NCBI GenBank assembly: GCA_963749415.1
Contig: CAVVMG010000001.1
Coordinates: 1,426,001 to 1,490,000 of the forward strand
Reading direction: 5' to 3'
Source of the DNA: JALYNX01 sp963749415
GTDB lineage: Bacteria > Actinomycetota > Acidimicrobiia > Spongiisociales > ZC4RG35
Length of the DNA stretch: 64,000 nt
The position numbers and the translations under genes were made by a program. This document shows positions 50,738 to 59,831 of the stretch, piece by piece (position 1 is the stretch's first letter; each line of letters opens with the position of its first letter). The notes beneath the pieces were generated by a model, which was given only the letters and a program-made list of their open reading frames with translations, had not been told where the DNA came from and searched no databases.

Positions 50738-51433
50738 ATGAGTAGAACCTTTTCAGTGGTCGGTCACCGGGGATGGCCGTCCCGATACCCGGATAACACC
50801 TTGGCCGGCTTTGCCGCCGCGGCGACCGTCGCCGACGCCGTGGAGACCGACATTCGACGCAGTTCCGACGGCAAGCTCGTCCTGTCCCACGACCCGGAGG
50901 TCGGGGGCCACCGGGTCGACTCCAGCCCCTGGGCCGCCCTCGCCGAGGTCGACCTTGGCGGCGGCCACCATCCCGTCCTCCTCGACGAGTGCCTGGCATC
51001 GCTACCCGGGTTCCCGGTCATGCTGGAGGTGAAGAACATGCCTCATGAGCCGGGATTCGAGCCCGATCACCGTCTCGGCCTGGAGACAGCCTCCAGGGCA
51101 CGTGACGGCGACATGGTCACGTCCTTCCACTGGCCCACGGTGGATGCCGTCCACCGCCAGTTTCCCGAAGTCCTCACCGGTGTCGTGGTTGACGCAGGTG
51201 CGAGCCTCAGTGACGCCATCCAGCATTGCTTGGACGTTGGCCACCGGCTCCTGGTTCCCAAGTGGAGCCTGTTGACCACAGGCTCCGCGGGCGATCTGGC
51301 CGTCTCCGGTCTCGAGGTCTACGTGTGGACGGTCAACGACGTGGATCAGGCAACAGACTTGGTCGGCCGAGGGGCGACGGGCATCATTACCGACGATCCG
51401 GGTTTGATCACCACAGGCCGGGAGGCCTCATGA
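50738..51433 (+). CDS. Glycerophosphodiester phosphodiesterase family protein
   Basis: 231 residues from the ATG at 50738. VVGHRGWPSRYPDNTLAGFA carries the HR metal/catalytic pair, DAVETDIRRSSDGKLVLSHD the E-x-D and second catalytic histidine, and VYVWTVNDVDQATDLVGRGA, then TGIITDDPG the barrel end. It cleaves glycerophosphodiesters to glycerol-3-phosphate and an alcohol. It is a short, cytosolic member with no signal peptide. Overlaps the next gene by ATGA. Confidence 0.92.
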   Translation: MSRTFSVVGHRGWPSRYPDNTLAGFAAAATVADAVETDIRRSSDGKLVLSHDPEVGGHRVDSSPWAALAEVDLGGGHHPVLLDECLASLPGFPVMLEVKNMPHEPGFEPDHRLGLETASRARDGDMVTSFHWPTVDAVHRQFPEVLTGVVVDAGASLSDAIQHCLDVGHRLLVPKWSLLTTGSAGDLAVSGLEVYVWTVNDVDQATDLVGRGATGIITDDPGLITTGREAS

Positions 51434-51894
51434 CCATCAAGGAAGAGCTGACCGCCGAGCTGCGCGACGCAATGCGAGCCCAGGATGCCCCTCGTCGGGA
51501 TGTGATCCGCCAGATCGAGACCGAGGTCTCAGTAGCCCGCAGCCAGCCCGGATTCGAAGGCGAAGCGGACGACGAGCTCTACCGCCAGGTGATCGGGTCC
51601 TATGTGAAGAAGATGGACAAGGCCCGGTCCGAGTACCTCGAGATGGGGGAGCGAGGGGAGGCATTGGCATCGAAGCTCGGCTTCGAGGTGGAGTATCTGT
51701 CTCGATGGCTCCCACAGAAGCTCGACGAAGAGTCGACGCGGGAGCTGGTTCGGTCGGCCATCGCCGACCTCGGCGTCGCCGGTGAGGAGAAGGCAGCCGG
51801 GCGGGTCACCGGGGAGCTGATGAAATCCCGGGGCGCCGACCTCGATGGCGGGTTGGTGAATCGGCTGGTCCGTGAGGAGTTGGCAGCGGGTTGA
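51430..51894 (+). CDS. GatB/YqeY domain protein
   Basis: 154 residues. TIKEELTAELRDAMRAQDAP, DKARSEYLEMGERGEALASK, LGFEVEYLSRWLPQKLDEES and the C-terminal AAGRVTGELMKSRGADLDGG, then LVNRLVREEL match YqeY. It resembles the tRNA-binding tail of the amidotransferase subunit GatB. Role unproven. It overlaps both neighbours by four bases, including a TTGA overlap with the ligase gene. Confidence 0.93.
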   Translation: MTIKEELTAELRDAMRAQDAPRRDVIRQIETEVSVARSQPGFEGEADDELYRQVIGSYVKKMDKARSEYLEMGERGEALASKLGFEVEYLSRWLPQKLDEESTRELVRSAIADLGVAGEEKAAGRVTGELMKSRGADLDGGLVNRLVREELAAG

Positions 51895-52835
51895 CGATCC
51901 CGGACTTCGAGCCGATGCTGGCCACCAACTGGCCAAAGGCCTTCGACGACCCGGGCTGGTGGTTCGAAGTCAAATGGGACGGCTATCGCGCGGTGGTCTC
52001 GGCCGAAGAGGGAAAAGTCAGGGCGCGTTCACGCCGCGGGCTCGACCTGCTCGGCCCTTTCCCTGAGCTCAGGTCCCTACCGATCCCCGACGGCGTCGCT
52101 CTCGACGGTGAAGTCGTGGCTTTCGACGACCAAGGAAGGCCATCTTTCTCCAATCTGCAGAGGCGGACCGGTTTCGGGGGCCGGGGGACCATGGCCAGCG
52201 TTGGGATCAATCTGGTGGTCTTCGACGTCCTGTACGCCGGGGAGAGGGTCACCTTGCGGCCCTACGAAGATCGGAGGGCGATTCTCGACGGTCTCGAGTT
52301 GGCGAGCCCGATCGTGGTCCCCGAGCCCACTGAGGGGACGGGACTCTCGCTCATGGCCGCGGCGGAGGCCCGGGGCCTGGAGGGAATCGTCGCCAAGCGC
52401 CTCGGATCTCCCTACCAGCCGGGTCGGCGCTCGCCTGACTGGCGGAAGGTGTCGATCCGGCATCGGCTCCGGTCGGTCGTTGGCGGCTATCTACCGGGGG
52501 AAGGCGGCCGCTCGAGCACCTTCGGATCGTTGCTGGTCGGGCTCCACGATGACGCTGGCCTGCGATGGATCGGTGCTGTCGGCTCCGGTTTCGACGACCC
52601 CAGCCTTGCGGCGTTCTCGGACACACTTCGCCAGATCGAGCGCCCGAACAGCCCATTTCACAACGATGTGGTGGTCCCCGGCCGCAACCACCCGGTGTGG
52701 GTCGAGCCCCGCATCGTGGTCGACGTCGAATTCAAGGAATGGACTCATGACGATCACCTGCGAGCACCTGTGTACAAGGGCGTGGTGATGATCGAGCCCG
52801 AGCTGGTGACCTGGGCCGAGGAAGGCCCCAGCTAA
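51891..52835 (+). CDS. ATP-dependent DNA ligase (LigD ligase-domain type)
   Basis: 314 residues from a TTG. The nucleotidyltransferase motif I is EVKWDGYRAVVSA (lysine near 25), motif III-like LVVFDVLYAGERV, motif IV LEGIVAKRLGSPYQPGRRS and motif V SPDWRKVSI. An OB-fold follows (LRSVVGGYLPGEGGRSSTFG). Unlike the multidomain LigD of mycobacteria it lacks polymerase and phosphoesterase domains. With the convergent Ku gene it forms a minimal end-joining pair. Confidence 0.9.
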   Translation: MTIPDFEPMLATNWPKAFDDPGWWFEVKWDGYRAVVSAEEGKVRARSRRGLDLLGPFPELRSLPIPDGVALDGEVVAFDDQGRPSFSNLQRRTGFGGRGTMASVGINLVVFDVLYAGERVTLRPYEDRRAILDGLELASPIVVPEPTEGTGLSLMAAAEARGLEGIVAKRLGSPYQPGRRSPDWRKVSIRHRLRSVVGGYLPGEGGRSSTFGSLLVGLHDDAGLRWIGAVGSGFDDPSLAAFSDTLRQIERPNSPFHNDVVVPGRNHPVWVEPRIVVDVEFKEWTHDDHLRAPVYKGVVMIEPELVTWAEEGPS

Positions 52836-53629
52836 CCGGCTTTCGCCGCCTTGGCTGGTGTCTTGGTGGCTTCGACCGACGCCTTGAGCGCCTCGAGGAG
52901 GTCGACGACCTTGGTCGGCTCCGGTGAGGCGACGGCGACGATCTCCTCCCCGGCGACCTTCTTCGACGCCAGCTCCTCGACGGCTTCCCGGGTCCGATCC
53001 ACGTAGGAGGAGGCCTCGAACGGCTTGGTGAGGTTGTCGATCAGCGACGCCGCCATCTTCACTTCCTCAGGGCGGATCTCGATGTTGTCGGCATCGAGAT
53101 CCTCGAACTCGGCGTTGCGCAGCTCGTCGGGCCAGTACATGGTCTCCATGACGATCACACCGTCCTTGGAGCGCAAGGTGGCCAATTGCTGCTTCTCCCT
53201 TATGGAGACCTTGGCGATGCCCACCCGGCCCTTGTCACTGAGCGCCTGTTCCAATATGCGGTAGGCCTTGACCCCCGTCTTCTCCGGAGCCAGGTAGTAG
53301 GACGACTTGTAGAACATGGGGTCGATCTCTTGCTCATCCACGAACTGGACGACGTCTACGAGTTTGTTCCCCTCGGTGTGGACCGATTCCAGCTCATCGT
53401 CGGTGAAGACCACATAACGGTCCTTCTCGAACTCGTAGCCCTTGACGATGTCGTCCCACTCCACTTCCTTGCCATCCGCCTCGGCGACCCGCTTGTAGCG
53501 GATCGGCGAGTGGTCGGTCTTCCGCAGCTGCTTGAACTTGGGTGTCTTGTTGTCCGTGGCCGTGTAGAGGCCGACCGGGATCGTGACCAGCCCGAAGTTG
53601 ATGGCGCCCTTCCAGATTGCTCGTGGCAT
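52832..53629 (-). CDS. ku: Ku protein, non-homologous end joining
   Basis: 265 residues. AIWKGAINFGLVTIPVGLYT is the bacterial Ku start, KRVAEADGKEVEWDDIVKGY and YVVFTDDELESVHTEGNKLV, then MFYKSSYYLAPEKTGVKAYR the core ring. The tail (KATKTPAKAAKAG-like, Lys/Ala-rich) fits the DNA-binding extension. It threads onto broken DNA ends and recruits the ligase. Its 3' end overlaps the ligase gene by four bases tail-to-tail. Confidence 0.95.
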   Translation of the reverse strand: MPRAIWKGAINFGLVTIPVGLYTATDNKTPKFKQLRKTDHSPIRYKRVAEADGKEVEWDDIVKGYEFEKDRYVVFTDDELESVHTEGNKLVDVVQFVDEQEIDPMFYKSSYYLAPEKTGVKAYRILEQALSDKGRVGIAKVSIREKQQLATLRSKDGVIVMETMYWPDELRNAEFEDLDADNIEIRPEEVKMAASLIDNLTKPFEASSYVDRTREAVEELASKKVAGEEIVAVASPEPTKVVDLLEALKASVEATKTPAKAAKAG

Positions 53630-53744
53630 GTTCGGGATTCTATTTACCCGTGGTGACAGGAATCACACTCGGAGCTTTGTGGTGGCTCTCATTACGCTTT
53701 GCAACCAGAATGCTGAAGCCCGGGCCCGATGAGGAAGGCCGCGG

Positions 53745-54410
53745 ATGAGCACATTCGTGCTGATCCACGGCGCCGGCGACGTTGGCTGGTACTGGCACCT
53801 CGTCGAGGCCGAGCTCCGGGCGCGGGGACACGATGCCATTGCGCCGGATCTTCCGTGTGACGATGAATCGGCGGGGCTCCCTGAATACGCCGATGCCGTC
53901 GTCGAGGCAATCGGGGAGCGGACCGATCTCGTCGTAGTGGCTCAGTCGCTGGGTGCCTTCACCGCCCCGCTCGTGTGCGACCGGGTGCCGGCCAAGCTCA
54001 TGGTCCTGGTCGCGCCAATGATTCCGGCGCCGGGAGAGGCCCCGTCCGACTATTGGGCGAACACCAGGTACGGGGACGAGGCACACGGGCAGTTTGAGGA
54101 CGACATCGCCCTCTTCTACCAGGACGTGCCCCAGGAGCTCGCGTCCGAGGCACTGACGCGGGCCCGGAGGCAGTCCGAGGCCCGGATGGGCGAGCCAACG
54201 CCCTTGGCGGCATGGCCCGACGTTCCCACCCGCGTGCTGGCCTGCCGCGACGACCGCCTGTTCCCCGTTGCCTTCGTCCGCCGCGTTGCTCGGGAGCGTC
54301 TCGGTGTCGTTCCGGATGAGATCGACGGCGGGCACACACCGGCGCTGAGCCGTCCAAAGGAGTTGGCCGAGCGCCTCGAGGCGTACGCCGCCGAGGCGAG
54401 CGCGGGATGA
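53745..54410 (+). CDS. Alpha/beta hydrolase
   Basis: 221 residues. FVLIHGAGDVGWYWHLVEAE is the oxyanion region, VVAQSLGAFTAPLVCD the nucleophile elbow (V-x-Q-S-L-G, Ser near 67), LACRDDRLFPV the acid and DGGHTPALSRP the histidine. It resembles small esterases such as those of the salicylate-ester/hydroxynitrile-lyase type. No operon partner is visible. Confidence 0.9.
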   Translation: MSTFVLIHGAGDVGWYWHLVEAELRARGHDAIAPDLPCDDESAGLPEYADAVVEAIGERTDLVVVAQSLGAFTAPLVCDRVPAKLMVLVAPMIPAPGEAPSDYWANTRYGDEAHGQFEDDIALFYQDVPQELASEALTRARRQSEARMGEPTPLAAWPDVPTRVLACRDDRLFPVAFVRRVARERLGVVPDEIDGGHTPALSRPKELAERLEAYAAEASAG

Positions 54411-54420
54411 ACAGCGTGGG

Positions 54421-54492
54421 CGCTCCCGGCAGGATTCGAACCTGCGCACCCGGCTCCGGAGGCCGGTGCTCTATCCCCTGAGCTACGGGAGC
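54421..54492 (-). tRNA. tRNA-Arg(CCG)
   Basis: Acceptor GCTCCCG (54492-54486) pairs with CGGGAGC, discriminator G. The D-arm is GCTC/GAGC, the anticodon stem CCGGC/GCCGG with loop CTCCGGA gives anticodon CCG, and the T-arm is GCAGG TTCGAAT CCTGC. All stems are complete; CCA is not encoded. Confidence 0.95.
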
Positions 54493-54537
54493 GTGACGTG
54501 AGGATTCTATTAGAGGCAGTCCTCCTACCCTCCTCGC

Positions 54538-55755
54538 GTGCTCTACGTCTCTACCCAGGGAAATGTCGAACCGGTCGACTTTCAGCACGCTCTGCTCGAA
54601 GGTTTGGCACCCGACGGCGGGCTTTACGTGCCTCAGGAGATCCCCCGCCTCCCCCCGGGCTGGGACGCCTGGAACTATCAGCAGGCGTTGACTGCGACCC
54701 TCACCCTCTTCGGCGCCGAGCAGGTGGGCCCGCTGGTCAACGAGGCGGCGTCCCGATTCGCCCATCCGGAGGTGGCGCCGTTGGTGAACGTGGGGGAGAG
54801 GGCGGTCTTCGAGTTGTTCTGGGGCCCGACCCTCTCGTTCAAGGACCATGCGCTCCAGGTTCTCGGCCGCCTCTTCGACCAGCACGTCGAGTCTCCAGCG
54901 ACCATCCTCGGAGCCACCTCCGGTGACACCGGGTCGGCGGCGATCGAAGCCGTGCGTGGTCGGAGCAACCTACGGATCGTCATCCTGTTTCCGGACGGGA
55001 TGGTGTCGGACTTCCAGCGGCGTCAGATGACCACCATCCCCGACGAGAACGTGCTGGCGATTGCAGTTCGCGGCAACTTCGACGATTGCCAGCGCATGGT
55101 GAAAGAGGCCTTCCGCACCATCGATGGCTTGCTCGCGATCAATTCGATCAATTGGGCCCGGATCGCAGCCCAGGTGGGCTACTACGTCTATCTGGCGGCC
55201 GAGGTGGGGGAGCCGTTCGATGTCGTAGTGCCCACAGGAAACTTCGGCAACGTCTACTCGTGCTGGTTGGCAAAGCAAATGGGAGCCACGATCGAGCAGA
55301 TCACGATCGCCAACAACGCGAATCACGCCCTCACCGACCTGGTCGACACGGGCTCGATCGGTGAGGAACCGGTGGTAGCGACGGTGGCGCCGGCGATGGA
55401 CATCGCGGTCCCATCGAACCTGGAGCGGTTCACCGGTGACCCCGGGCGCGAGTTCAACGCCGGCTACGCCACGGACGAAGAGATCGGGGTGGCCATGAAG
55501 CAGGCATACGAGGCGGACGGTTATGTCCTCGACCCGCATACCGCTGCCGCTTGGTCGGTGGGCTCCCGACACCTGACAAACCGCCCTCAGGTGGTGGTCG
55601 GCACGGCACACCCCGCCAAGTTCCCCGAGACCGTGATTGCTCATCTGGGCACGGCGCCACCGCTGCCTGCAGGGTTCGACGATCTGTCGGTCGGGGAGGA
55701 GCGGGTGTTGACGATCGATGCCGATCTTTCAGACCTGGAGGCAGTTATTCGATGA
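54538..55755 (+). CDS. thrC: Threonine synthase
   Basis: 405 residues from a GTG. LEGLAPDGGLYVPQEIPRLP is the long-form ThrC N-terminus, TLSFKDHALQVLGRLFD carries the PLP lysine (F-K-D-H), LGATSGDTGSAAIEAVRGRS the phosphate-cup serine loop and VVPTGNFGNVYSCWLAKQMG the glycine loop. It converts O-phosphohomoserine to threonine. It precedes rho, a common actinobacterial arrangement with hom/thrB often nearby, although neither is in the window. Confidence 0.96.
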   Translation: MLYVSTQGNVEPVDFQHALLEGLAPDGGLYVPQEIPRLPPGWDAWNYQQALTATLTLFGAEQVGPLVNEAASRFAHPEVAPLVNVGERAVFELFWGPTLSFKDHALQVLGRLFDQHVESPATILGATSGDTGSAAIEAVRGRSNLRIVILFPDGMVSDFQRRQMTTIPDENVLAIAVRGNFDDCQRMVKEAFRTIDGLLAINSINWARIAAQVGYYVYLAAEVGEPFDVVVPTGNFGNVYSCWLAKQMGATIEQITIANNANHALTDLVDTGSIGEEPVVATVAPAMDIAVPSNLERFTGDPGREFNAGYATDEEIGVAMKQAYEADGYVLDPHTAAAWSVGSRHLTNRPQVVVGTAHPAKFPETVIAHLGTAPPLPAGFDDLSVGEERVLTIDADLSDLEAVIR

Positions 55756-55770
55756 TCGGCTCGGCTTGCT

Positions 55771-55798
55771 TTGCGCAAACCCGCCGATTGGCTACGAT
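55771..55798 (+). promoter_or_regulatory. Candidate promoter for rho
   Basis: TTGCGC (55771-55776), 16 bases, TACGAT (55793-55798) resembles a housekeeping promoter in the 178-base gap between thrC and rho. The rest of the leader (to 55933) shows no riboswitch or attenuator that I recognise. Confidence 0.35.
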
Positions 55799-55933
55799 GT
55801 GATTCGTTGCCGGCGCCAAGGGACCCGGCGGCGACCCACCCACATACCTCATTCGAGGCATTGCCCCATAGCTATGCGATGGTGCGTATCCCGGTCCAAG
55901 TGAGCCCGCAAGGGACGAATCGCGAAGGATCCA

Positions 55934-57424
55934 ATGACCACACGAGCTCAACTCCAGAGCAAGCCGATCGATGAACTGCGTGTTATCGCAGAAGCGGTCG
56001 GGATCGAGACCGACGGTCTCCAGAAATCAAAACTGATCAGCGCTCTAGTCGACGCCGGTCAGGTCGCCGAGGACGGCTCACCGTCCGATGTCGTCGAGCT
56101 GCCCCAGGTCACGACGCGCCCCGAGCGTCAGGCCGACGGTGATTCCGACGACGGCGAAGGCGACTCCAGTGTGACCATCGAGGTCGTTCCCGGCTCCCGC
56201 CAGGACGACCGCGGAGAGTTCTCCGACGAGTTCCGTGGCAACCGCCAACGGCGACGCCGCCGCGGGGGAGGTCAGCGGGACGACGAGTACATCCCCGAGG
56301 AAGATCTCGAAGTCCGCGAAGGCCTTCTCGACATCCTCCCGGAGGGCTACGGCTTCCTTCGTGTCACCGGATATCTCCCCGGCGACAAGGACGTCTACGT
56401 GTCGGCCAACCAGGTCCGCAAATTCCGGCTGCGCAAGGGTGACATCGTCTCCGGCCCGATACGACCTCCTCGCTCCAAGGAGAAATTCCCCGCCGTGGTC
56501 CGGATCGACAAGGTCAACGGGATGACCGCTGACGAGGCCATGGGTCGGCCCAGGTTCGAGTCGCTGACGCCTCTCTTCCCCGATCAGCGGCTGCGCCTCG
56601 AGGTCGAGAACAAGTCCAACGGGATCCTGACCAGGATCGTCGACCTGATCGCGCCGATCGGGAAGGGCCAGAGGGGCTTGATCGTGTCACCGCCCAAGGC
56701 GGGCAAGACCACGGTCCTCCAGGAGATCGCCCATGCGATCACCACCAACAACCCCGAGTGCTATCTGATGGTGGTGCTGGTCGACGAGCGGCCCGAAGAA
56801 GTCACCGACATGCAGCGCTCGGTGAAAGGCGAGGTCATCTACTCCACCTTCGACCGCCCTGCCGAAGAGCACACCCAGATCTCCGAGCTCGCCTTGGAAC
56901 GGGCCAAGCGCCTCGTGGAGATGGGCACCGACGTCGTGATCCTGCTCGACTCGATCACCCGTCTCGCCCGGGCGCACAACCTGGCGACTCCGGCTTCGGG
57001 CCGGATCCTCTCCGGTGGTGTCGATTCCCAGGCCCTTTATCCGCCGAAGCGCTTCTTCGGCGCCGCCCGGAACATCGAGGAGGGCGGATCGCTGACCATC
57101 CTCGGGACCGCTCTCGTCGAGACCGGCTCCAAGATGGACGAGGTCATCTTCGAGGAGTTCAAGGGCACCGGGAACATGGAGCTCCGCCTCGACCGCAAGC
57201 TGGCCGACAAGCGCATCTACCCAGCCATCGACATCGAGGCATCGGGAACAAGGAAGGAAGAGCTCCTGTTCGATCAGGAGGAGCTCACCCAGGTGTGGAA
57301 GCTGCGCCGGGTGCTGCTCGCACTCGAGCCCGGAGCCGCGCTCGAGCTGCTGATCGATCGCCTGAAAACCACCAAGTCCAATCCCGAGTTCCTGGCCGAG
57401 GTCGCCAAGAGCAGCGGGAGCTGA
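55934..57424 (+). CDS. rho: Transcription termination factor Rho
   Basis: 496 residues with GCGAAGGATCC upstream. The N-terminal Rho_N helical part (about 1-45, LQSKPIDELRVIAEAVGIET) is followed by an acidic/Arg-rich insert (about 55-110, ending NRQRRRRRGGGQRD), the cold-shock RNA-binding domain (EGLLDILPEGYGFLRVTGYL) and the RecA-like ATPase with Walker A PPKAGKTTVLQEIAH, VVLVDERPEEVTDM and the Q/R-loop regions. The charged insert is typical of actinobacterial Rho. It is an essential hexameric helicase. Confidence 0.97.
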   Translation: MTTRAQLQSKPIDELRVIAEAVGIETDGLQKSKLISALVDAGQVAEDGSPSDVVELPQVTTRPERQADGDSDDGEGDSSVTIEVVPGSRQDDRGEFSDEFRGNRQRRRRRGGGQRDDEYIPEEDLEVREGLLDILPEGYGFLRVTGYLPGDKDVYVSANQVRKFRLRKGDIVSGPIRPPRSKEKFPAVVRIDKVNGMTADEAMGRPRFESLTPLFPDQRLRLEVENKSNGILTRIVDLIAPIGKGQRGLIVSPPKAGKTTVLQEIAHAITTNNPECYLMVVLVDERPEEVTDMQRSVKGEVIYSTFDRPAEEHTQISELALERAKRLVEMGTDVVILLDSITRLARAHNLATPASGRILSGGVDSQALYPPKRFFGAARNIEEGGSLTILGTALVETGSKMDEVIFEEFKGTGNMELRLDRKLADKRIYPAIDIEASGTRKEELLFDQEELTQVWKLRRVLLALEPGAALELLIDRLKTTKSNPEFLAEVAKSSGS

Positions 57425-57438
57425 GACAGGAGCCAGCC

Positions 57439-57705
57439 GTGAAGACCGATATCCATCCCACATATGCCGAAACCCACGTGACCTGCTCTTGTGGCAACAC
57501 GTTCACCACCAAGAGCACCAAGCCGGGGGAGATGCATGTCGAGCTCTGCAACGAATGCCATCCGTTCTTCACCGGCAAACAGAAGCTGGTGGACACCGGC
57601 GGTCGTGTGGAGCGCTTCCAGAAGCGTTACGGTAAGACCACCTTCACCAAGGGCTCGGAGCCGGCACCGGTTGAGGAAATCGCCGAGGCCGTCGCCTCCG
57701 AGTGA
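57439..57705 (+). CDS. rpmE: 50S ribosomal protein L31
   Basis: 88 residues from a GTG with AGGAG upstream. KTDIHPTYAETHVTCSCGNT, then FTTKSTKPGEMHVELCNECH and PFFTGKQKLVDTGGRVERFQ. The CxC and CxxC cysteines define the zinc-binding (C+) form. A C-terminal extension of about 20 residues (KGSEPAPVEEIAEAVASE) goes beyond the usual length. It follows rho by 14 bases, the conserved order. Confidence 0.95.
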   Translation: MKTDIHPTYAETHVTCSCGNTFTTKSTKPGEMHVELCNECHPFFTGKQKLVDTGGRVERFQKRYGKTTFTKGSEPAPVEEIAEAVASE

Positions 57706-57751
57706 ATTTGCCGGGTATCCCCGCCCGTGATTGGGAGGATGAGGCCCACAT

Positions 57752-58753
57752 ATGACCTCTGAGTCTCCCAATTTCGAGAGTGTGGAGCGATCGGCGCCCA
57801 TCGATCCGGCCAAGACCGTCGGCGGGCAGGCAGTCATCGAAGGTGTGATGATGCGCGCCCCCGGGGCGTGGGCGGTGGCAGTCCGCCAACCCGACCAATC
57901 AGTTGTTGCCCGACGCGACGAGTTGGCCCGCCTCTCCGAGCGCAACGAGTGGGCTCGGATCCCGTTCCTACGAGGCATTCTCGTGCTCTGGGAATCGTTG
58001 AGCCTCGGGTTCCGTGCCCTCTCCTGGTCGGCGGAAAAGGCCGCCGGGGAGGAGGAGGAGCCGCTCACCTCCTCCCAGATCGGGTGGACCATGGCGGTGG
58101 CGGTTCTGATCTTCGCCGGGCTCTTCATCGTTCTCCCCGCCCTTGTCGCCGGGTTCCTCTCTGGAGATTCCGGGCTGCTTTTCAACGTGGTGGAGGGCAT
58201 CCTCCGCCTTGCCCTGTTCGTCGGCTACATCTGGGCGATCGGGCGCTCCGACGAGATCGGCCGGGTCTTCGAATATCACGGCGCGGAGCACATGTCGATC
58301 CACGCCTACGAGGCCGGCGAACCTCTCAGCATCGAGTCGGTGCGCCGCTACCCGCCCGAGCACCCCCGGTGCGGGACCTCGTTCCTCCTCATCGTCGTCC
58401 TGGGCTCGATCGTCTTTTTCTCGGTGTTCGGCCGGCCCGGATGGGTCTTCTTGATCACCTCGCGGCTCGTCGGGATCCCGATCATCGCCGGAATCGCCTA
58501 CGAGTTGCTTCGCTGGTCCGGCACCCGAAGCTCGGGCTGGCTGGCCAGGGCGCTCTCCGCTCCGGGCATCTGGCTGCAGAAGCTGACCACCCGGATCCCC
58601 GATGAGGCCCAGGTGGAGGTAGCCATCTCCAGCCTGCTCGTGGCCCTCGACGATCAGACCGCAGACGAAGTGGTGAACCGGGGCGGTGTGCCCCAGATCG
58701 CAATGGCGGTCCGCGCCTCGACGCTGGTCGCCTCCACCCAGACGGACAGTTGA
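57752..58753 (+). CDS. DUF1385 family membrane protein
   Basis: 333 residues. VGGQAVIEGVMMRAPGAWAV is the signature, RIPFLRGILVLWESLSLGFR follows, then YHGAEHMSIHAYEAGEPLSI and HPRCGTSFLLIVVLGSIVFF. Four or five membrane segments are present. The HGAEH and HPRCGT motifs suggest metal or catalytic function, but none is established. It is conserved between rpmE and prfA in many bacteria. Overlaps the prfA start. Confidence 0.92.
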   Translation: MTSESPNFESVERSAPIDPAKTVGGQAVIEGVMMRAPGAWAVAVRQPDQSVVARRDELARLSERNEWARIPFLRGILVLWESLSLGFRALSWSAEKAAGEEEEPLTSSQIGWTMAVAVLIFAGLFIVLPALVAGFLSGDSGLLFNVVEGILRLALFVGYIWAIGRSDEIGRVFEYHGAEHMSIHAYEAGEPLSIESVRRYPPEHPRCGTSFLLIVVLGSIVFFSVFGRPGWVFLITSRLVGIPIIAGIAYELLRWSGTRSSGWLARALSAPGIWLQKLTTRIPDEAQVEVAISSLLVALDDQTADEVVNRGGVPQIAMAVRASTLVASTQTDS

Positions 58754-59806
58754 TGGACCAGAGCCTGGTAGCCAGGCTCGAGGACATCGAGTCGACTTTC
58801 GCCGAGACCGAGGCGTCCCTGGGCGACCCTGAGGCCCACACCGACCCGGCCCGGCTCGCCGAGCTCGGAAAGCGCCACTGCCGACCTGAGAGACCTGGTG
58901 GCCGAGATCCGGCGGTGGCGGGAGGCCTCACAGGATCTCCGTGACGCCGAGGACCTCTCTGACGACCCGGACATGGCGCGCCTCGCCGAGGACCTGGCCG
59001 AGGAGGTTGAGGCGTTGGAGCAACGGATCAAGACTGCCCTCACTCAGACCGACCCGAACGACTCGAAGGACGTGATCGTCGAGATCCGGTCGGCAGCGGG
59101 CGGGGACGAGGCGGCAATCTGGGCCGGCGACCTGCTCCGCATGTATGAGCGTTATGCCGATCGTCACGGGTTTCGCATCGAGGCCATGGACTCCTCGCCC
59201 TCCGAAGCCGGCGGGTTCGACAAGGTCACGGTTGCGGTCAAGGGCCGCGGCGCCTACTCACGCATGAAATACGAGGCCGGCGTGCATCGGGTGCAACGCG
59301 TTCCCCGGACCGAGTCGCAGGGAAGAATTCACACCTCGACCGCCACCGTGGCGGTGCTCCCCGAGGTGGAGGCGATCGAGGTCGAGATCGACCCCAACGA
59401 CGTGAAGGTCGACGTGTACCGCTCGACCGGCCCTGGCGGGCAATCCGTGAACACGACGGACTCCGCGGTGCGCCTCACCCACGTTCCGACAGGTTTGGTG
59501 GTCACCTGCCAGGACGAGAAGAGCCAGCTTCAGAACAAGGAGAAGGCGATGCGGATCCTCCGGGCCCGCCTCTATCAGATGGAGGCGGAGCGCCGGCAAT
59601 CGGAGGTGGCCGGCGCCAGACGCTCCCAGGTGGGCAGTGGTGAGCGGTCGGAGAAGATCCGGACCTACAACTACAAGGACAATCGGGTCACCGACCACCG
59701 AATCGGGCTCACCCTGCGCCGTCTCGACCAGGTGCTCGAGGGGGACCTCGACGATCTCGTGGATGCGATGGCTGCCGAGGAGCAGGCGGCCCAGCTGACG
59801 GGTTAA
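58753..59806 (+). CDS. prfA: Peptide chain release factor 1 (+1 frameshift as read)
   Basis: The ATG at 58753 overlaps the DUF1385 stop (TGATG). QSLVARLEDIESTFAETEAS to AELGKRH is in the first frame; after one extra T at about 58879 the rest (RDLVAEIRRWREASQDLRDA onward) continues, giving about 350 residues when joined. Class I RF marks are complete: the peptidyl-hydrolase GGQ in STGPGGQSVNTTDSAVR and the codon-recognition region before it. RF1 reads UAA/UAG and is normally essential, so the frameshift is probably a sequence error. Programmed frameshifting is known for RF2, not RF1, and no UGA-based recoding site is seen. Confidence 0.88.
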
Positions 59807-59831
59807 TGCCCGGCCGACTTTGGCCGAGGCC

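Noticed and set aside
58753..59806. Programmed frameshift in prfA
   Set aside because: Programmed +1 recoding is known for prfB with an in-frame UGA and an internal Shine-Dalgarno. Neither is seen here, and similar +1 breaks occur in six unrelated genes.
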